64,000 nucleotides of DNA, taken from positions 50,995 to 114,994 of the forward strand of contig CAYTCV010000002.1 in NCBI GenBank assembly GCA_964436465.1, given 5' to 3'. Within the stretch, counting starts at the first letter, position 1. Each line of letters starts with the position of its first letter. The DNA comes from RBG-13-66-14 sp964436465 (GTDB taxonomy: Bacteria; RBG-13-66-14). Below are positions 43,650-51,564 of the stretch, piece after piece. The notes below the pieces were generated by a model. That model searched no databases. It saw nothing but the letters and a program-made list of their open reading frames with translations, and had not been told where the DNA came from. Made by a program: the position numbers and the translations under genes.

Positions 43650-44644
43650 CGGAGGATGTCGAGCCTTTCGCCGAAGTGGCCGAGGATGTAAGTCAGCGAG
43701 CGGAACGGCGGGTCCGCGAGGTAGAGCCCCAGCAGCCTGGAGTGCGTCCGGACCCCGCCCGACATCGGCCTCAGGAATTTCCTCCCGAATCTACCCGGTC
43801 GGAGCGGTTCTCCGGGCGGAACGAGCCTCCTCAACGTCGGATAGCATCTCAGGTAGGCCACCGCGAAACAGACCGTCCGCTCCAATCCCGCCTTGCGCGC
43901 ATTCGCGTAGAGTTTACCCCAATCGAGGCCGGGACACAACATCCAGATATCGTACACCGACAGGAGGTGGTAGTCGAAGAAGTGGTTCCCGCAGAGGTGG
44001 ACCAGGCAGAAGAGCGCCGCGTCCTCCCTCGACGGCACCCATAGCTTGACTCCGTGCAGGTCCAGGGGTATGGGCTCTTCGCCGAACCTGTACCGGGCGT
44101 TGTACCTCCCCGGCGCGGTGAGGGCGTAGTGAACTTCCAGGACGGTCCGGTCCCTGCCCCAGATGAGGTGGTTCCAACGCCGCCAGAGCCTGCGTCCCAG
44201 CCGCCCCCGGGTTTCCAGCCTCCAGCCCGTTTTCTCCGCCGCCTCGGCGAACCGGGCCATCTTCCCGCGTTCTACGTAAATGTCTATATCCGACGCCGGC
44301 CGGGTGGCGGGCGGGTACAGCCGCGCGCGGAAATCCAACCCTTTTAACGCCAGAGGTCGCAGGTCCTCCGTCTCCGCCAGAAGGTCCAGGAGCGGGGCGG
44401 TTTGAACCAGTTCCCGGCAGGTCTCCCGACGCCGCTCTTCCTTCAGCGAGTCGAGAATCTCTTTTTGCAAGCCCTGTGCCAGGCCCCCGCCGCCCAGACT
44501 CCAATCCGCCAGCGGGGCCAGCCGCTCCCGCCTCAGCCGTTCAACTGCGTCGGGCGTCTCTATAATATGACGAGCCAGAGCATCCGGCTCTCGACTCGTC
44601 AGCGCGGTGAAGAGGGTTACTTTTTGCCCCGGAAACGTTTCCAA
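43646..44644 (-). CDS. Uncharacterised nucleotidyltransferase-like protein (NTP_transf_5 type)
   Basis: A protein of 332 residues. Around residue 100 LRPLALKGLDFRARLYPPAT is followed by RPASDIDIYVERGKM with the D-x-D pair, then WNHLIWGRDRTVLEVHYAL; this is the nucleotidyltransferase-like family found with PqqD and SPASM genes in other peptide clusters. A C-terminal helical part has LFCLVHLCGNHFFDYHLL. It may adenylylate or otherwise modify the peptide, but no activity is established for the family as far as I know. The start is a TTG at 44644, 28 bases inside the end of wzc, preceded by AAAGG; no better start lies in frame. Confidence 0.8.
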   Translation of the reverse strand: METFPGQKVTLFTALTSREPDALARHIIETPDAVERLRRERLAPLADWSLGGGGLAQGLQKEILDSLKEERRRETCRELVQTAPLLDLLAETEDLRPLALKGLDFRARLYPPATRPASDIDIYVERGKMARFAEAAEKTGWRLETRGRLGRRLWRRWNHLIWGRDRTVLEVHYALTAPGRYNARYRFGEEPIPLDLHGVKLWVPSREDAALFCLVHLCGNHFFDYHLLSVYDIWMLCPGLDWGKLYANARKAGLERTVCFAVAYLRCYPTLRRLVPPGEPLRPGRFGRKFLRPMSGGVRTHSRLLGLYLADPPFRSLTYILGHFGERLDILR

Positions 44645-46992
44645 ATCGAACCTTTGGACCGCTCCGCTTCGTCGTCGCTGTGGTAGTAATAGTAGTGGTA
44701 GTACCTGTGCGACCTGTACGTTCGGGTGAGGTCCACTTTATTCAAAACAAAGCCCAGGATTTGAGCCCGCGCGTTTTTCAGGAGGTTGACCGCTTCCTTG
44801 ACGGCCTCGGCCTCGCTCACCTCGGACTCGACAACGAGGATGGTTCCGTCGACCAGGGTTCCCAGGATTGCGGGGTCGGTCACCGCCAGGACGGGGGAGG
44901 TGTCCAGAATCACCTTGTCGTAATCCTGGCGGAATCGTTCGATGATTTCCTTTGTTCGGCGGCTGGACAGCAGCTCCGAGGGATTCGGCGGCGGGTGACC
45001 CGAGGGGAGGACGAAGAGGTTCTCGACCCGGGTGGGTCGGATGACTTCCTCGTCGGTTCTGTCCCCGAGGATGAGCTCGGTGAAACCGGGTGTGTTGGGA
45101 ATGTTGAAGAAACGGTGCATCTTCGCCTTGCGCAGGTCTGTGTCCACCAGGAGGGTTTTATGGCCCTGCTGGGCGATGGACACACCAAGGTTCGCCGAGG
45201 TCGTGGTCTTCCCCTCACCCTTGCTGGGGCTCGTGATGGACAGAACGCGAATCTGCTTGTCGATGCTGAAGTACTGGATATTCGTGCGGATAATGCGGTA
45301 CGTTTCCGCGATGGGGGAACGCGGATTTTCCAGGACCGTCAGGTGACCCTCGCCGAGTTCCTCGAACTCCTCGGTCGCTTTCGGTATCGAGCCGATGTGC
45401 GTGAGCCCGGTCAGGTTCGCGACCTCATCGGCCGATTTCACCGTCGTGTCGTTCATCTCGACTATCATGGCCAGGCCGATTCCAATGACGAGGCCGATAA
45501 TCAGGCCGAGGAGAAGGTCCGATACATGGTTGGGGCTCACCGGCTCCGCGGGTCGGATGGCCCGGTCGATGATGCGGACATCGCCCGTTTCCATGCTCTC
45601 GTTGATGCGGGCCTCCTCGTACCGCTCGAGGAGCAGTGAGTGAATCTTCGACGCGACGTCGCTTTTTCGCTGCCGGATGGAGAGCTCCATCTCCTCCCGC
45701 GGCATGATGGAGAGCTCCGAGGTCATCTCGGATATGGTTTCCTGCGTTTCCTCGAGCTTGGATTTGGCGCCTTCGATGGAAATTCCGAGGGCGCCGGAGT
45801 CGACGATGTAGGAGAGCCGCCGCTCTATGTTGTTTTCGAGGTCGTACAGCTCGCCATCGATCTCGGATAGCCGGGGGTTGAGTGGACCGGAGGTTTGTTT
45901 CAACTGCTGTTTCTCGACCGTCAGCTCCCCGGCCGTCTGGACGAAATCCTTCAACAGCTGGTCCGTCTGGAATGTAGGCCATGAGCTGATGGCCATCAGC
46001 GTGTCGAGGTCGATTTCGCCCCGATTCAGGTAATTCTCGACGGTTCTCTGCTGTTCCTCCAGCTCGGCGAGGTCCCGTTCCAGGTTGTTCCTGTTCTCCT
46101 CGATTCTGCTCAAGCGGCTAATCAGCTCCCGGGCCTCGTCGTTGAAGGACACGATGCCCAGCTCTTCCTTGTATTCCCTGAGAAGGTCCTCGGTCAGCCG
46201 CAGCTTGACTTCGGCCACCTCGATTTGCTCCCCGATGAACTCCCGGGCCTTTCGGGCGCGCTCCTGCTTCCAGCGAAGATTCTCATCCACATAAACCTCG
46301 GCGACGGTGTTCGCCAGCCTGGCCACCATCTTCGGGTCCGTGTGGGAGACGCTCACGGTGAATGCGTTTGAGTCTCTGGCCTGTTGCACGCTGATGGACT
46401 GGCGGATACGCTCGGCTTCCTGGATGGGGTTCGTCGACTGGATAATGATGATTCGCTTGGGGTGGGGCTCGGGGTCGTGGAGGGTGAAGCCGAAAAGCCC
46501 GTCCTTCGATGCGAAGGGCTGGTCGTAGAGACCTTCGCCGATGACGTTGTGCGCGTCGTCCAGCACTGAGAAGCCGGTCTCGCTCTCGATGACTCTGTAT
46601 CGGCCGACGGGGAAGCCGATTTCGACGAAGGGGTCCTCAAAGTAAACGCCTTCGGGCATCTGTGCCTGGGGGTGGAAGGCGAGGTTCAACCGCTCGACCA
46701 CGTCCAGGCAGATGGAGCGACTCGAGATAATCTGAAGCTCGGTCTCCAGGCGATACGGCTGGAAGGACGTGTAAAAGCCCTGCAGGAGGTCGGTGTTCTG
46801 TCCCGAGGCCTCCAGGACCAGGGACGCCGTCGCCACAAAAATCGGGGGAGTTGTGTAGGATTGGTAGGCGGCAATCGTGAGCGATATCAGCGCGGCGAAG
46901 ATGATTATCCACTTCCGCTTCCGCAGAACGAGGAGGTATTCCGAAACCTTGGGTGCGCCGCGCGCGCGGCCTGGATTGGTCGGTTGTTCCAC
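44617..46992 (-). CDS. wzc: Wzc-type polysaccharide co-polymerase and tyrosine autokinase
   Basis: A protein of 791 residues. Wzz domain with an N-terminal membrane helix (residues about 28-48), a long periplasmic part with coiled coil (about 230-400) and a second membrane helix near 510-530 (LLLGLIIGLVIGIGLAMIVE). The cytoplasmic kinase has Walker A SPSKGEGKTTTSAN, Walker A' LLVDTDLRKAKMH and Walker B VILDTSPVLAV. The tail has a Tyr cluster (HRYYHYYYYHSDDE) that is the autophosphorylation site in this family. It controls chain length and export together with the Wza homolog, whose gene ends one base upstream. Confidence 0.95.
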   Translation of the reverse strand: MEQPTNPGRARGAPKVSEYLLVLRKRKWIIIFAALISLTIAAYQSYTTPPIFVATASLVLEASGQNTDLLQGFYTSFQPYRLETELQIISSRSICLDVVERLNLAFHPQAQMPEGVYFEDPFVEIGFPVGRYRVIESETGFSVLDDAHNVIGEGLYDQPFASKDGLFGFTLHDPEPHPKRIIIIQSTNPIQEAERIRQSISVQQARDSNAFTVSVSHTDPKMVARLANTVAEVYVDENLRWKQERARKAREFIGEQIEVAEVKLRLTEDLLREYKEELGIVSFNDEARELISRLSRIEENRNNLERDLAELEEQQRTVENYLNRGEIDLDTLMAISSWPTFQTDQLLKDFVQTAGELTVEKQQLKQTSGPLNPRLSEIDGELYDLENNIERRLSYIVDSGALGISIEGAKSKLEETQETISEMTSELSIMPREEMELSIRQRKSDVASKIHSLLLERYEEARINESMETGDVRIIDRAIRPAEPVSPNHVSDLLLGLIIGLVIGIGLAMIVEMNDTTVKSADEVANLTGLTHIGSIPKATEEFEELGEGHLTVLENPRSPIAETYRIIRTNIQYFSIDKQIRVLSITSPSKGEGKTTTSANLGVSIAQQGHKTLLVDTDLRKAKMHRFFNIPNTPGFTELILGDRTDEEVIRPTRVENLFVLPSGHPPPNPSELLSSRRTKEIIERFRQDYDKVILDTSPVLAVTDPAILGTLVDGTILVVESEVSEAEAVKEAVNLLKNARAQILGFVLNKVDLTRTYRSHRYYHYYYYHSDDEAERSKGSIWKRFRGKK

Positions 46993-46993
46993 T

Positions 46994-47713
46994 CTACCAG
47001 CTCAGGTTGTAGAGGCGGTTCGCGTCGAATACGGCGCGAAGCGTAGGAGCGATGTTGTTGAGGAATTCGTTCCAGTCGCCGATGAACGTGCGGGGGACGT
47101 AAACTATATCCCCGGCGGCCAGCGGCACGTCGAGAGCCGCCCGGCCCTCCTCCAGGATGCCTCGCACGTCGACCAGGTAGAGGCGGGTCATGTCCGGCAA
47201 TACGCGGATGATGGCGACCTCGCTCTCCACGGGATTGCCCCAGAAACCGCCGGCTTCGGCCAGGGCCTCGACCAGGCTCAACCTCACCCGGTAGTTGTAG
47301 CGTCCGGGGTCTTTCACCTCGCCGAGCACGTAAACCCTGCAACTCGAATACTCCAGCACTTCGAGACCGATTTGGGGATGACCCAGGTAAGGTGCCAACG
47401 CCTCGAGCAGCTTCTTGCGCAGCTCGTGAGGGGTGTACCCCACAGCGATGAAATCCTCCAGATAGGGGAGGTTCAGATACCCCTCGGGGTCCACGTGGTA
47501 GGGACCGGAGAGCTCCGGATGGCCGACGATGGTGATGGATAGGAGGTCATCCACACCGATTCTGTAAGTCGTCTCGGTGATGAAGTCGGGCGTGGGGTAT
47601 TCGACCTCCACGACCTCCACGGGACGGTCGGCCAGGGTCAGCTCCCCGTCGGCCTGGGCCAGGCAGGCGGACAGCAGCAGCAGTAAGACGCCTGTAATTT
47701 TTAGACCCATCAT
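46994..47713 (-). CDS. wza: Wza-type polysaccharide export outer-membrane lipoprotein
   Basis: A protein of 239 residues. Lipoprotein signal with lipobox LSAC (ITGVLLLLLSAC), then the PES/SLBB domains: TYRIGVDDLLSITIVGHPEL, VDPEGYLNLPYLEDFIAVGY, and VYVLGEVKDPGRYNYR with VALAEAGGF-like SLVEALAEAGGFWGN. It lacks the long C-terminal helix of E. coli Wza, so it is a short form. The ATG at 47713 is chosen; an upstream in-frame ATG at 47794 would put a non-signal sequence in front of the lipoprotein signal. First gene of the operon. Confidence 0.92.
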   Translation of the reverse strand: MMGLKITGVLLLLLSACLAQADGELTLADRPVEVVEVEYPTPDFITETTYRIGVDDLLSITIVGHPELSGPYHVDPEGYLNLPYLEDFIAVGYTPHELRKKLLEALAPYLGHPQIGLEVLEYSSCRVYVLGEVKDPGRYNYRVRLSLVEALAEAGGFWGNPVESEVAIIRVLPDMTRLYLVDVRGILEEGRAALDVPLAAGDIVYVPRTFIGDWNEFLNNIAPTLRAVFDANRLYNLSW

Positions 47714-47805
47714 CCCATCGTTCCGTCGTTCGCTGGCGATGGTCCCCGGAGGTTGTGCCAGAGGCAGAGCTCGCTTCGCTCGGTTCCCCTCCATTATTGG
47801 TTGAG

Positions 47806-47834
47806 AGTATACGCCTTGGACGGGGGCCGGTCAA
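47806..47834 (-). promoter_or_regulatory. Promoter of the wza-wzc-peptide cassette operon
   Basis: Minus strand TTGACC (47834-47829), 17 bases, TATACT (47811-47806). It leaves a leader of roughly 85 bases before the wza ATG. Confidence 0.75.
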
Positions 47835-48027
47835 GGCGTGCCGCGCTGTCGGTCACGCCTTCAGGACGTTTCCGGGCGCTCCGGTCATCGGCCGTCTAAA
47901 GCCGGCACGGCGATATCCGCCCCCGGTGTGACAAAATGTGGCGCAATCCCGTGCGCCGGACCGGGATTGCGGGTAATCGCAAAAACGGTGCCAGGTGCGG
48001 TGGTTTTGCCGGAGGCATAGCTCGGTT

Positions 48028-48127
48028 NNNNNNNNNNNNNNNNNNNNNNNNNNNNNNNNNNNNNNNNNNNNNNNNNNNNNNNNNNNNNNNNNNNNNNNNN
48101 NNNNNNNNNNNNNNNNNNNNNNNNNNN
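48028..48127. other. Assembly gap of 100 Ns
   Basis: Exactly 100 Ns, the usual placeholder for a scaffold gap of unknown size. The flanks carry copies of GCTCGGTT (before the gap at 48020, after it at 48128 and 48138, and a related GCTCGCTTCGCTCGGTT at 47769), so a short tandem repeat probably broke the assembly. The rest of 47835-48244 holds no gene that I can support. Confidence 0.98.
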
Positions 48128-48160
48128 GCTCGGTTCGCTCGGTTCGGCGAGCCGCGCGGC

Positions 48161-48189
48161 TTGACCCATTTCCGGGGCGCTGCTATTAT
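48161..48189 (+). promoter_or_regulatory. Promoter of etfBA
   Basis: TTGACC (48161-48166), 17 bases, TATTAT (48184-48189), about 50 bases before the etfB ATG. Confidence 0.7.
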
Positions 48190-48244
48190 CACGGCCGGCG
48201 TTTCCCCGAAGGGCTCAGGCGGGCCCACATTCCCCGTCAATCCT

Positions 48245-49045
48245 ATGCATTACGTCGTTTGCATTAAACAGGTCCCCGACGTCGCCACGGTCAGGCTCGA
48301 CCCGAAGCGCGGCACCCTCATCCGCGAGGGCGTGCCCAGCGTCACCAATCCCTTCGACCTCTACGCCCTGGAGGCGGCGCTCGAGCTCCGCGACGCCTAT
48401 GGCGGCAAGGTCACCGCTCTGACGATGGGCCCGCCCCAGGCCGAGGCGGTGCTCCGGGACGCCATCGCCATGGGCGTAGACGACGCGGTGCTCCTGTCAG
48501 ACCCCGCCTTCGCCGGCGCCGACACCCTGGCCACCAGCTTCGTCCTGGCCCGGGCCATCGAGCGGCTCGAGCCGGCGGTGACCGTCGTGTTCGCCGGGAA
48601 GCAGGCCATCGACGGCGACACGGGGCAGGTCGGTCCGGGCATCTCCCGGCGCCTCGGCTGGACCCAGCTTACCTACATCGACCGCATCGGCCGGCCCGAA
48701 GAAGGGGTAATAGAGGTCCAGAGGCTGCTGGAGGACGGACGGGAGGTGCTGGAGGCCAGGCTGCCGGCCGTGGTCTCCGTGGTGAAGGACATCAACGAGC
48801 CGCGGCTGCCCAGCCTGCGCGGTCTCCGGCGCGCGAAGACCGACGAGATTCCGGTCTGGAACGCCGAAAGGTTGGGGCTGAGCGAGGAGGAGGTCGGCCT
48901 GGCCGGCTCTCCGACCCAGGTGGTCAAGGTGTTCACCCCCGCCGCGGGGTCCGGTGGCGGGGAGAAGACGGAGGCCCCGGCCCGCGAGGCCGCCGCCATC
49001 TTCGTCAAGTGGCTCGAGGACAACCGCATCCTGAAGGAAAGCTGA
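48245..49045 (+). CDS. etfB: Electron transfer flavoprotein beta subunit
   Basis: A protein of 266 residues. EtfB signatures: MHYVVCIKQVPDVATVRLDP, NPFDLYALEAALELRDAYGG, VTALTMGPPQAEAVLRDAIA, the AMP/FAD loop DTLATSFVLARAIE, VFAGKQAIDGDTGQVGPGIS and LPAVVSVVKDINEPRLPSLR. It pairs with the EtfA-ferredoxin fusion whose ATG overlaps its stop (TGATG). This branch includes Etfs of acyl-CoA dehydrogenase and electron-bifurcating complexes, but no dehydrogenase gene is next to it. Confidence 0.95.
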   Translation: MHYVVCIKQVPDVATVRLDPKRGTLIREGVPSVTNPFDLYALEAALELRDAYGGKVTALTMGPPQAEAVLRDAIAMGVDDAVLLSDPAFAGADTLATSFVLARAIERLEPAVTVVFAGKQAIDGDTGQVGPGISRRLGWTQLTYIDRIGRPEEGVIEVQRLLEDGREVLEARLPAVVSVVKDINEPRLPSLRGLRRAKTDEIPVWNAERLGLSEEEVGLAGSPTQVVKVFTPAAGSGGGEKTEAPAREAAAIFVKWLEDNRILKES

Positions 49046-50226
49046 TGCCGTACCTGCGCATCTCCGAGAGGCTCTGCATCGGCTGCGCCGCGTGCGTGAA
49101 GGTCTGTCCCTTCAACGCCCTCGAGATGGTGGAGGAACTGGCCCGAGTGAACGAGCGCTGCACCGACTGCGGCGCCTGCGTCGAGAGCTGCCCGGTCGAG
49201 GCCATCATCCTCGACCGGCCCGACGCCGCCGCCGGAGTGGACCTCGCAGATTACCGCGGGGTGTGGGTGGCGGTGGAGCTGCAGTCGAGGAAAATCGCCG
49301 CGGTGAGCCTGGAGCTACTCGGCAAGGGGCGGGAGCTGGCCGACGACCTGGGCGTGCCGCTGTCGGCGCTCCTGCTGGGCGACGACGTCGGGCACCTGGC
49401 GGATAGGCTCATCAGCCACGGCGCCGACGTAGTACACCTTGCCGAGCATCCGCTCCTCGGTCGCTACTCGAATAATACCTTCGTCGAGGCGGCGGCCCAG
49501 GTGGTGGAATATCACCGTCCCGAGGTCATCCTCTTCGGCGCCACGGCCAACGGCCGCGACTGGGCCGGGGCACTGGCCACGCGCCTCCACACCGGCCTCA
49601 CCGCCGACTGCACCGGGCTTTCCATCGACCGCGAGAACCGGCGGCTCCTCCAGACCCGGCCGGCCTTCGGCGGCAACATCATGGCCACCATCATCACCCC
49701 GAACCACCGCCCCCAGATGGCCACCGTCCGCCCGAAGGTCTTTGCACCCATCCCGACGCCCGGCCACGAGGGCCAGCTCGTCCGGGACACCGTGGCCCTG
49801 TCCAAGGATGAACTCAAATCGGTCCTCAAGCGTTTCATCGCCTCCGAGCCCGAGGTCAACATCGCCGACGCGCGGGTCATCGTCTCCGGGGGACGCGGGG
49901 TGGGCAAGCCGGAGAATTTCAAACTTATCTACGAACTGGCCGAGGCGCTGGGCGCCGCCGTAGGGGCCAGCCGTGCCGCCGTGGACGCCGGCTGGATTCC
50001 GTACCCCCACCAGGTGGGCCAGACCGGCCGCACCGTCCGGCCGAAACTCTACGTCGCCTGCGGCATCTCCGGGTCGGTCCAGCACCTGGCCGGTATGAAA
50101 ACCGCGGAGCACATCGTGGCCATCAACCGGGACCCGCGGGCGCCGATTTTCAACTACGCCGACTTCGGCATCGTGGGCGACCTCCACGAGGTCATCCCGG
50201 AAATCATCGGGATGCTGAAGCGGTAG
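49045..50226 (+). CDS. etfA: Electron transfer flavoprotein alpha subunit with N-terminal 2[4Fe-4S] ferredoxin domain
   Basis: A protein of 393 residues. Residues 1-60 are a bacterial ferredoxin domain with Cys11, 14, 17, 21 and Cys39, 42, 45, 49 (CIGCAACVKVC and CTDCGACVESC), giving two 4Fe-4S clusters. The EtfA part begins near residue 70 (VWVAVELQSRKIAAVSLELL), with VILFGATANGRDWAGALATR, and the C-terminal FAD domain VIVSGGRGVGKPENFKLIYE, AVGASRAAVDAGW, VGQTGRTVRPKLYVACGISG, AINRDPRAPIFNYADFGIVG. The fused ferredoxin suits electron exchange with ferredoxin-dependent metabolism such as the pyruvate oxidoreductase encoded at 55975-59124. Confidence 0.95.
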   Translation: MPYLRISERLCIGCAACVKVCPFNALEMVEELARVNERCTDCGACVESCPVEAIILDRPDAAAGVDLADYRGVWVAVELQSRKIAAVSLELLGKGRELADDLGVPLSALLLGDDVGHLADRLISHGADVVHLAEHPLLGRYSNNTFVEAAAQVVEYHRPEVILFGATANGRDWAGALATRLHTGLTADCTGLSIDRENRRLLQTRPAFGGNIMATIITPNHRPQMATVRPKVFAPIPTPGHEGQLVRDTVALSKDELKSVLKRFIASEPEVNIADARVIVSGGRGVGKPENFKLIYELAEALGAAVGASRAAVDAGWIPYPHQVGQTGRTVRPKLYVACGISGSVQHLAGMKTAEHIVAINRDPRAPIFNYADFGIVGDLHEVIPEIIGMLKR

Positions 50227-50300
50227 GTCGGGCAATCGCGCGGTTCGTAAATGTAGGGCAGACCCTCCGCGGGCCGCCGCTTCTACGCTCCCAACCTTTA

Positions 50301-50446
50301 CCCTCACCCTAACCCTCTCCCTGAAAGGGAGAGGGGACCGCTGCAACTCTCACCCGCATTTGCGATGGCGTAGGGGCCGACCTTCAGGTCGGCCCGATAT
50401 AATAAGGCAGCCCTCACCCCCATCCCCTCTCCCACGGGGAGAGGGG
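50301..50446. repeat. Intergenic dispersed-type repeats and palindromes
   Basis: The spacer 50227-50629 has no gene. It holds two copies of a CCCTCACCC-type unit ending in an inverted repeat (stem CCCTCTCCCT/AGGGAGAGGG at 50313-50335; CCCCTCTCCC/GGGAGAGGGG at 50424-50446) and a palindrome GGGCCGACCT/AGGTCGGCCC at 50374-50395 preceded by GTAG, with related GTAGGG and GGTCGGTCCCTAC pieces at 50252 and 50478. Similar units recur between genes in many environmental bacterial genomes. Confidence 0.7.
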
Positions 50447-50504
50447 GGCCGCGGGCCGACCTAAAAGGCGAACCGTCGGTCGGTCCCTACGGGTTTTTCT
50501 ATGT

Positions 50505-50532
50505 AAAAAAAGAACCTCTCGGTTCTCGTTTT
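50505..50532. terminator. Terminator hairpin, copy 1
   Basis: Stem AGAACC/GGTTCT with loop TCTC (50511-50526), seven As before and six Ts after; can act on both strands, probably ending etfBA. Confidence 0.7.
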
Positions 50533-50580
50533 TTAAATTAAGATTCATCATTGCTTTGCCGGGAAATACTATCAGGCTCC

Positions 50581-50601
50581 AAAAAAGAACCTCTCGGTTC
50601 T
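50581..50601 (-). terminator. Terminator hairpin, copy 2
   Basis: The same stem and loop (50586-50601), with a six-T run only on the minus strand; ends the gene at 50630-51118. Confidence 0.7.
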
Positions 50602-50629
50602 CAATCCCCCACCGGCCCCCTCGCGGCCC

Positions 50630-51118
50630 TCAGCGCTTCTCGAAATCGTCGGGGGTCAGGCCGTCCAGGAAGCGGGAGAGGTCCTCGGTGTTCAGGATGG
50701 CCGACTGCTGCTTGGATTCCTCGAAGGCCAGCACCGACTCGGCCACGAAAATCGGGGCGTTGAACCGCAGCGCGAGGGCGATGCCGTCGGAGGGCCGGCA
50801 GTCCACCAGAATCTCGTCCTCGCCGTACATCAGGTGCAGCTCGGCGTAGAAGGTGTTGTCCCGGATTTCAGTGATGACCACGCGGTCCACCGCAGCGCCC
50901 AGGGTGAGCACGACCCGCTTCAGAAGGTCGTGGGTCATGGGCCGCGGCGACTTGACGTGCTCCTTCTCGGCGATGATGGCGTTGGCCTCGAAGGAGCCGA
51001 CCCAGATGGGCAGGACGCGCTCGGCGGCGGCATCGCGCAGGATGACCACCGGCGACTTCTTCTTGGGGTCGAAGGCGATGCCGGCCACGTCGACGGGGAT
51101 TTCCTGTTCGGTGCTCAT
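50630..51118 (-). CDS. Bifunctional nuclease family (DUF151) protein
   Basis: A protein of 162 residues. The family pattern is clear: VAGIAFDPKKKSPVVILRDA, RVLPIWVGSFEANAIIAEKE, RPMTHDLLKRVVLTLGAAVD, RVVITEIRDNTFYAELHL and VDCRPSDGIALALRFNAPIF, with the conserved D-x-R-P-S-D. Members have been reported to have nuclease activity; physiological role here unknown. ATG at 51118; upstream codons to 51166 overlap the promoter. Confidence 0.9.
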   Translation of the reverse strand: MSTEQEIPVDVAGIAFDPKKKSPVVILRDAAAERVLPIWVGSFEANAIIAEKEHVKSPRPMTHDLLKRVVLTLGAAVDRVVITEIRDNTFYAELHLMYGEDEILVDCRPSDGIALALRFNAPIFVAESVLAFEESKQQSAILNTEDLSRFLDGLTPDDFEKR

Positions 51119-51144
51119 GGGCCGCTCCAGCGTGTTCCTCTGGT

Positions 51145-51174
51145 AGTATAGCCCAGTTTCGGCCATAAATCCAA
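51145..51174 (-). promoter_or_regulatory. Promoter of the DUF151 gene
   Basis: Minus strand TTGGAT (51174-51169), 18 bases, TATACT (51150-51145). Confidence 0.5.
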
Positions 51175-51196
51175 TACTGGCGGGCGGTCGGCCGTT

Positions 51197-51541
51197 TTAA
51201 AAGTTGCCGCCCATCATCTGCTCGGCGATGGCCGGGGGGATGCCCGCCTCCTGCGCGGCCCGGGTCATCTCCTCGTGCACCATCTCGTCGGCCTTGACCC
51301 TGGCGTCGGCGACGGCGGCCACGATGAGGTCCTCGAGGAGCTCCACGTCCCCGGAGCTCGCGGCTCCCGGCTCGATGACCACGCGGGTGACGTCGTGGCG
51401 TCCGTTCATCTTGACCTTCACCAGGCCGCCGCCGGACTGGCCCTCGACGAAGGTTTCCGCAAGCTTGGCCTGGACCTCGGCGATTTTCGCCTGAAGTTGC
51501 TGAGCCTGGGCCATTATGCCCTCAAAGCCGCCGGCAGTCAT
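51197..51541 (-). CDS. ybaB: YbaB/EbfC nucleoid-associated protein
   Basis: A protein of 114 residues that binds DNA as a dimer. The family is shown by GIMAQAQQLQAKIAEVQAKL, the VEGQSGGGLVKVKMNGRHDV strand region and VELLEDLIVAAVADARVKAD. It follows dnaX, the standard arrangement in bacteria (dnaX-ybaB-recR), but recR is not next here. I chose ATG 51541 because GGAGG lies 8 bases before it; a GTG at 51568 forms a GTGA overlap with the dnaX stop and is also possible. Confidence 0.93.
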   Translation of the reverse strand: MTAGGFEGIMAQAQQLQAKIAEVQAKLAETFVEGQSGGGLVKVKMNGRHDVTRVVIEPGAASSGDVELLEDLIVAAVADARVKADEMVHEEMTRAAQEAGIPPAIAEQMMGGNF

Positions 51542-51564
51542 CAGCGTCACCTCCCGCGCGTCCG

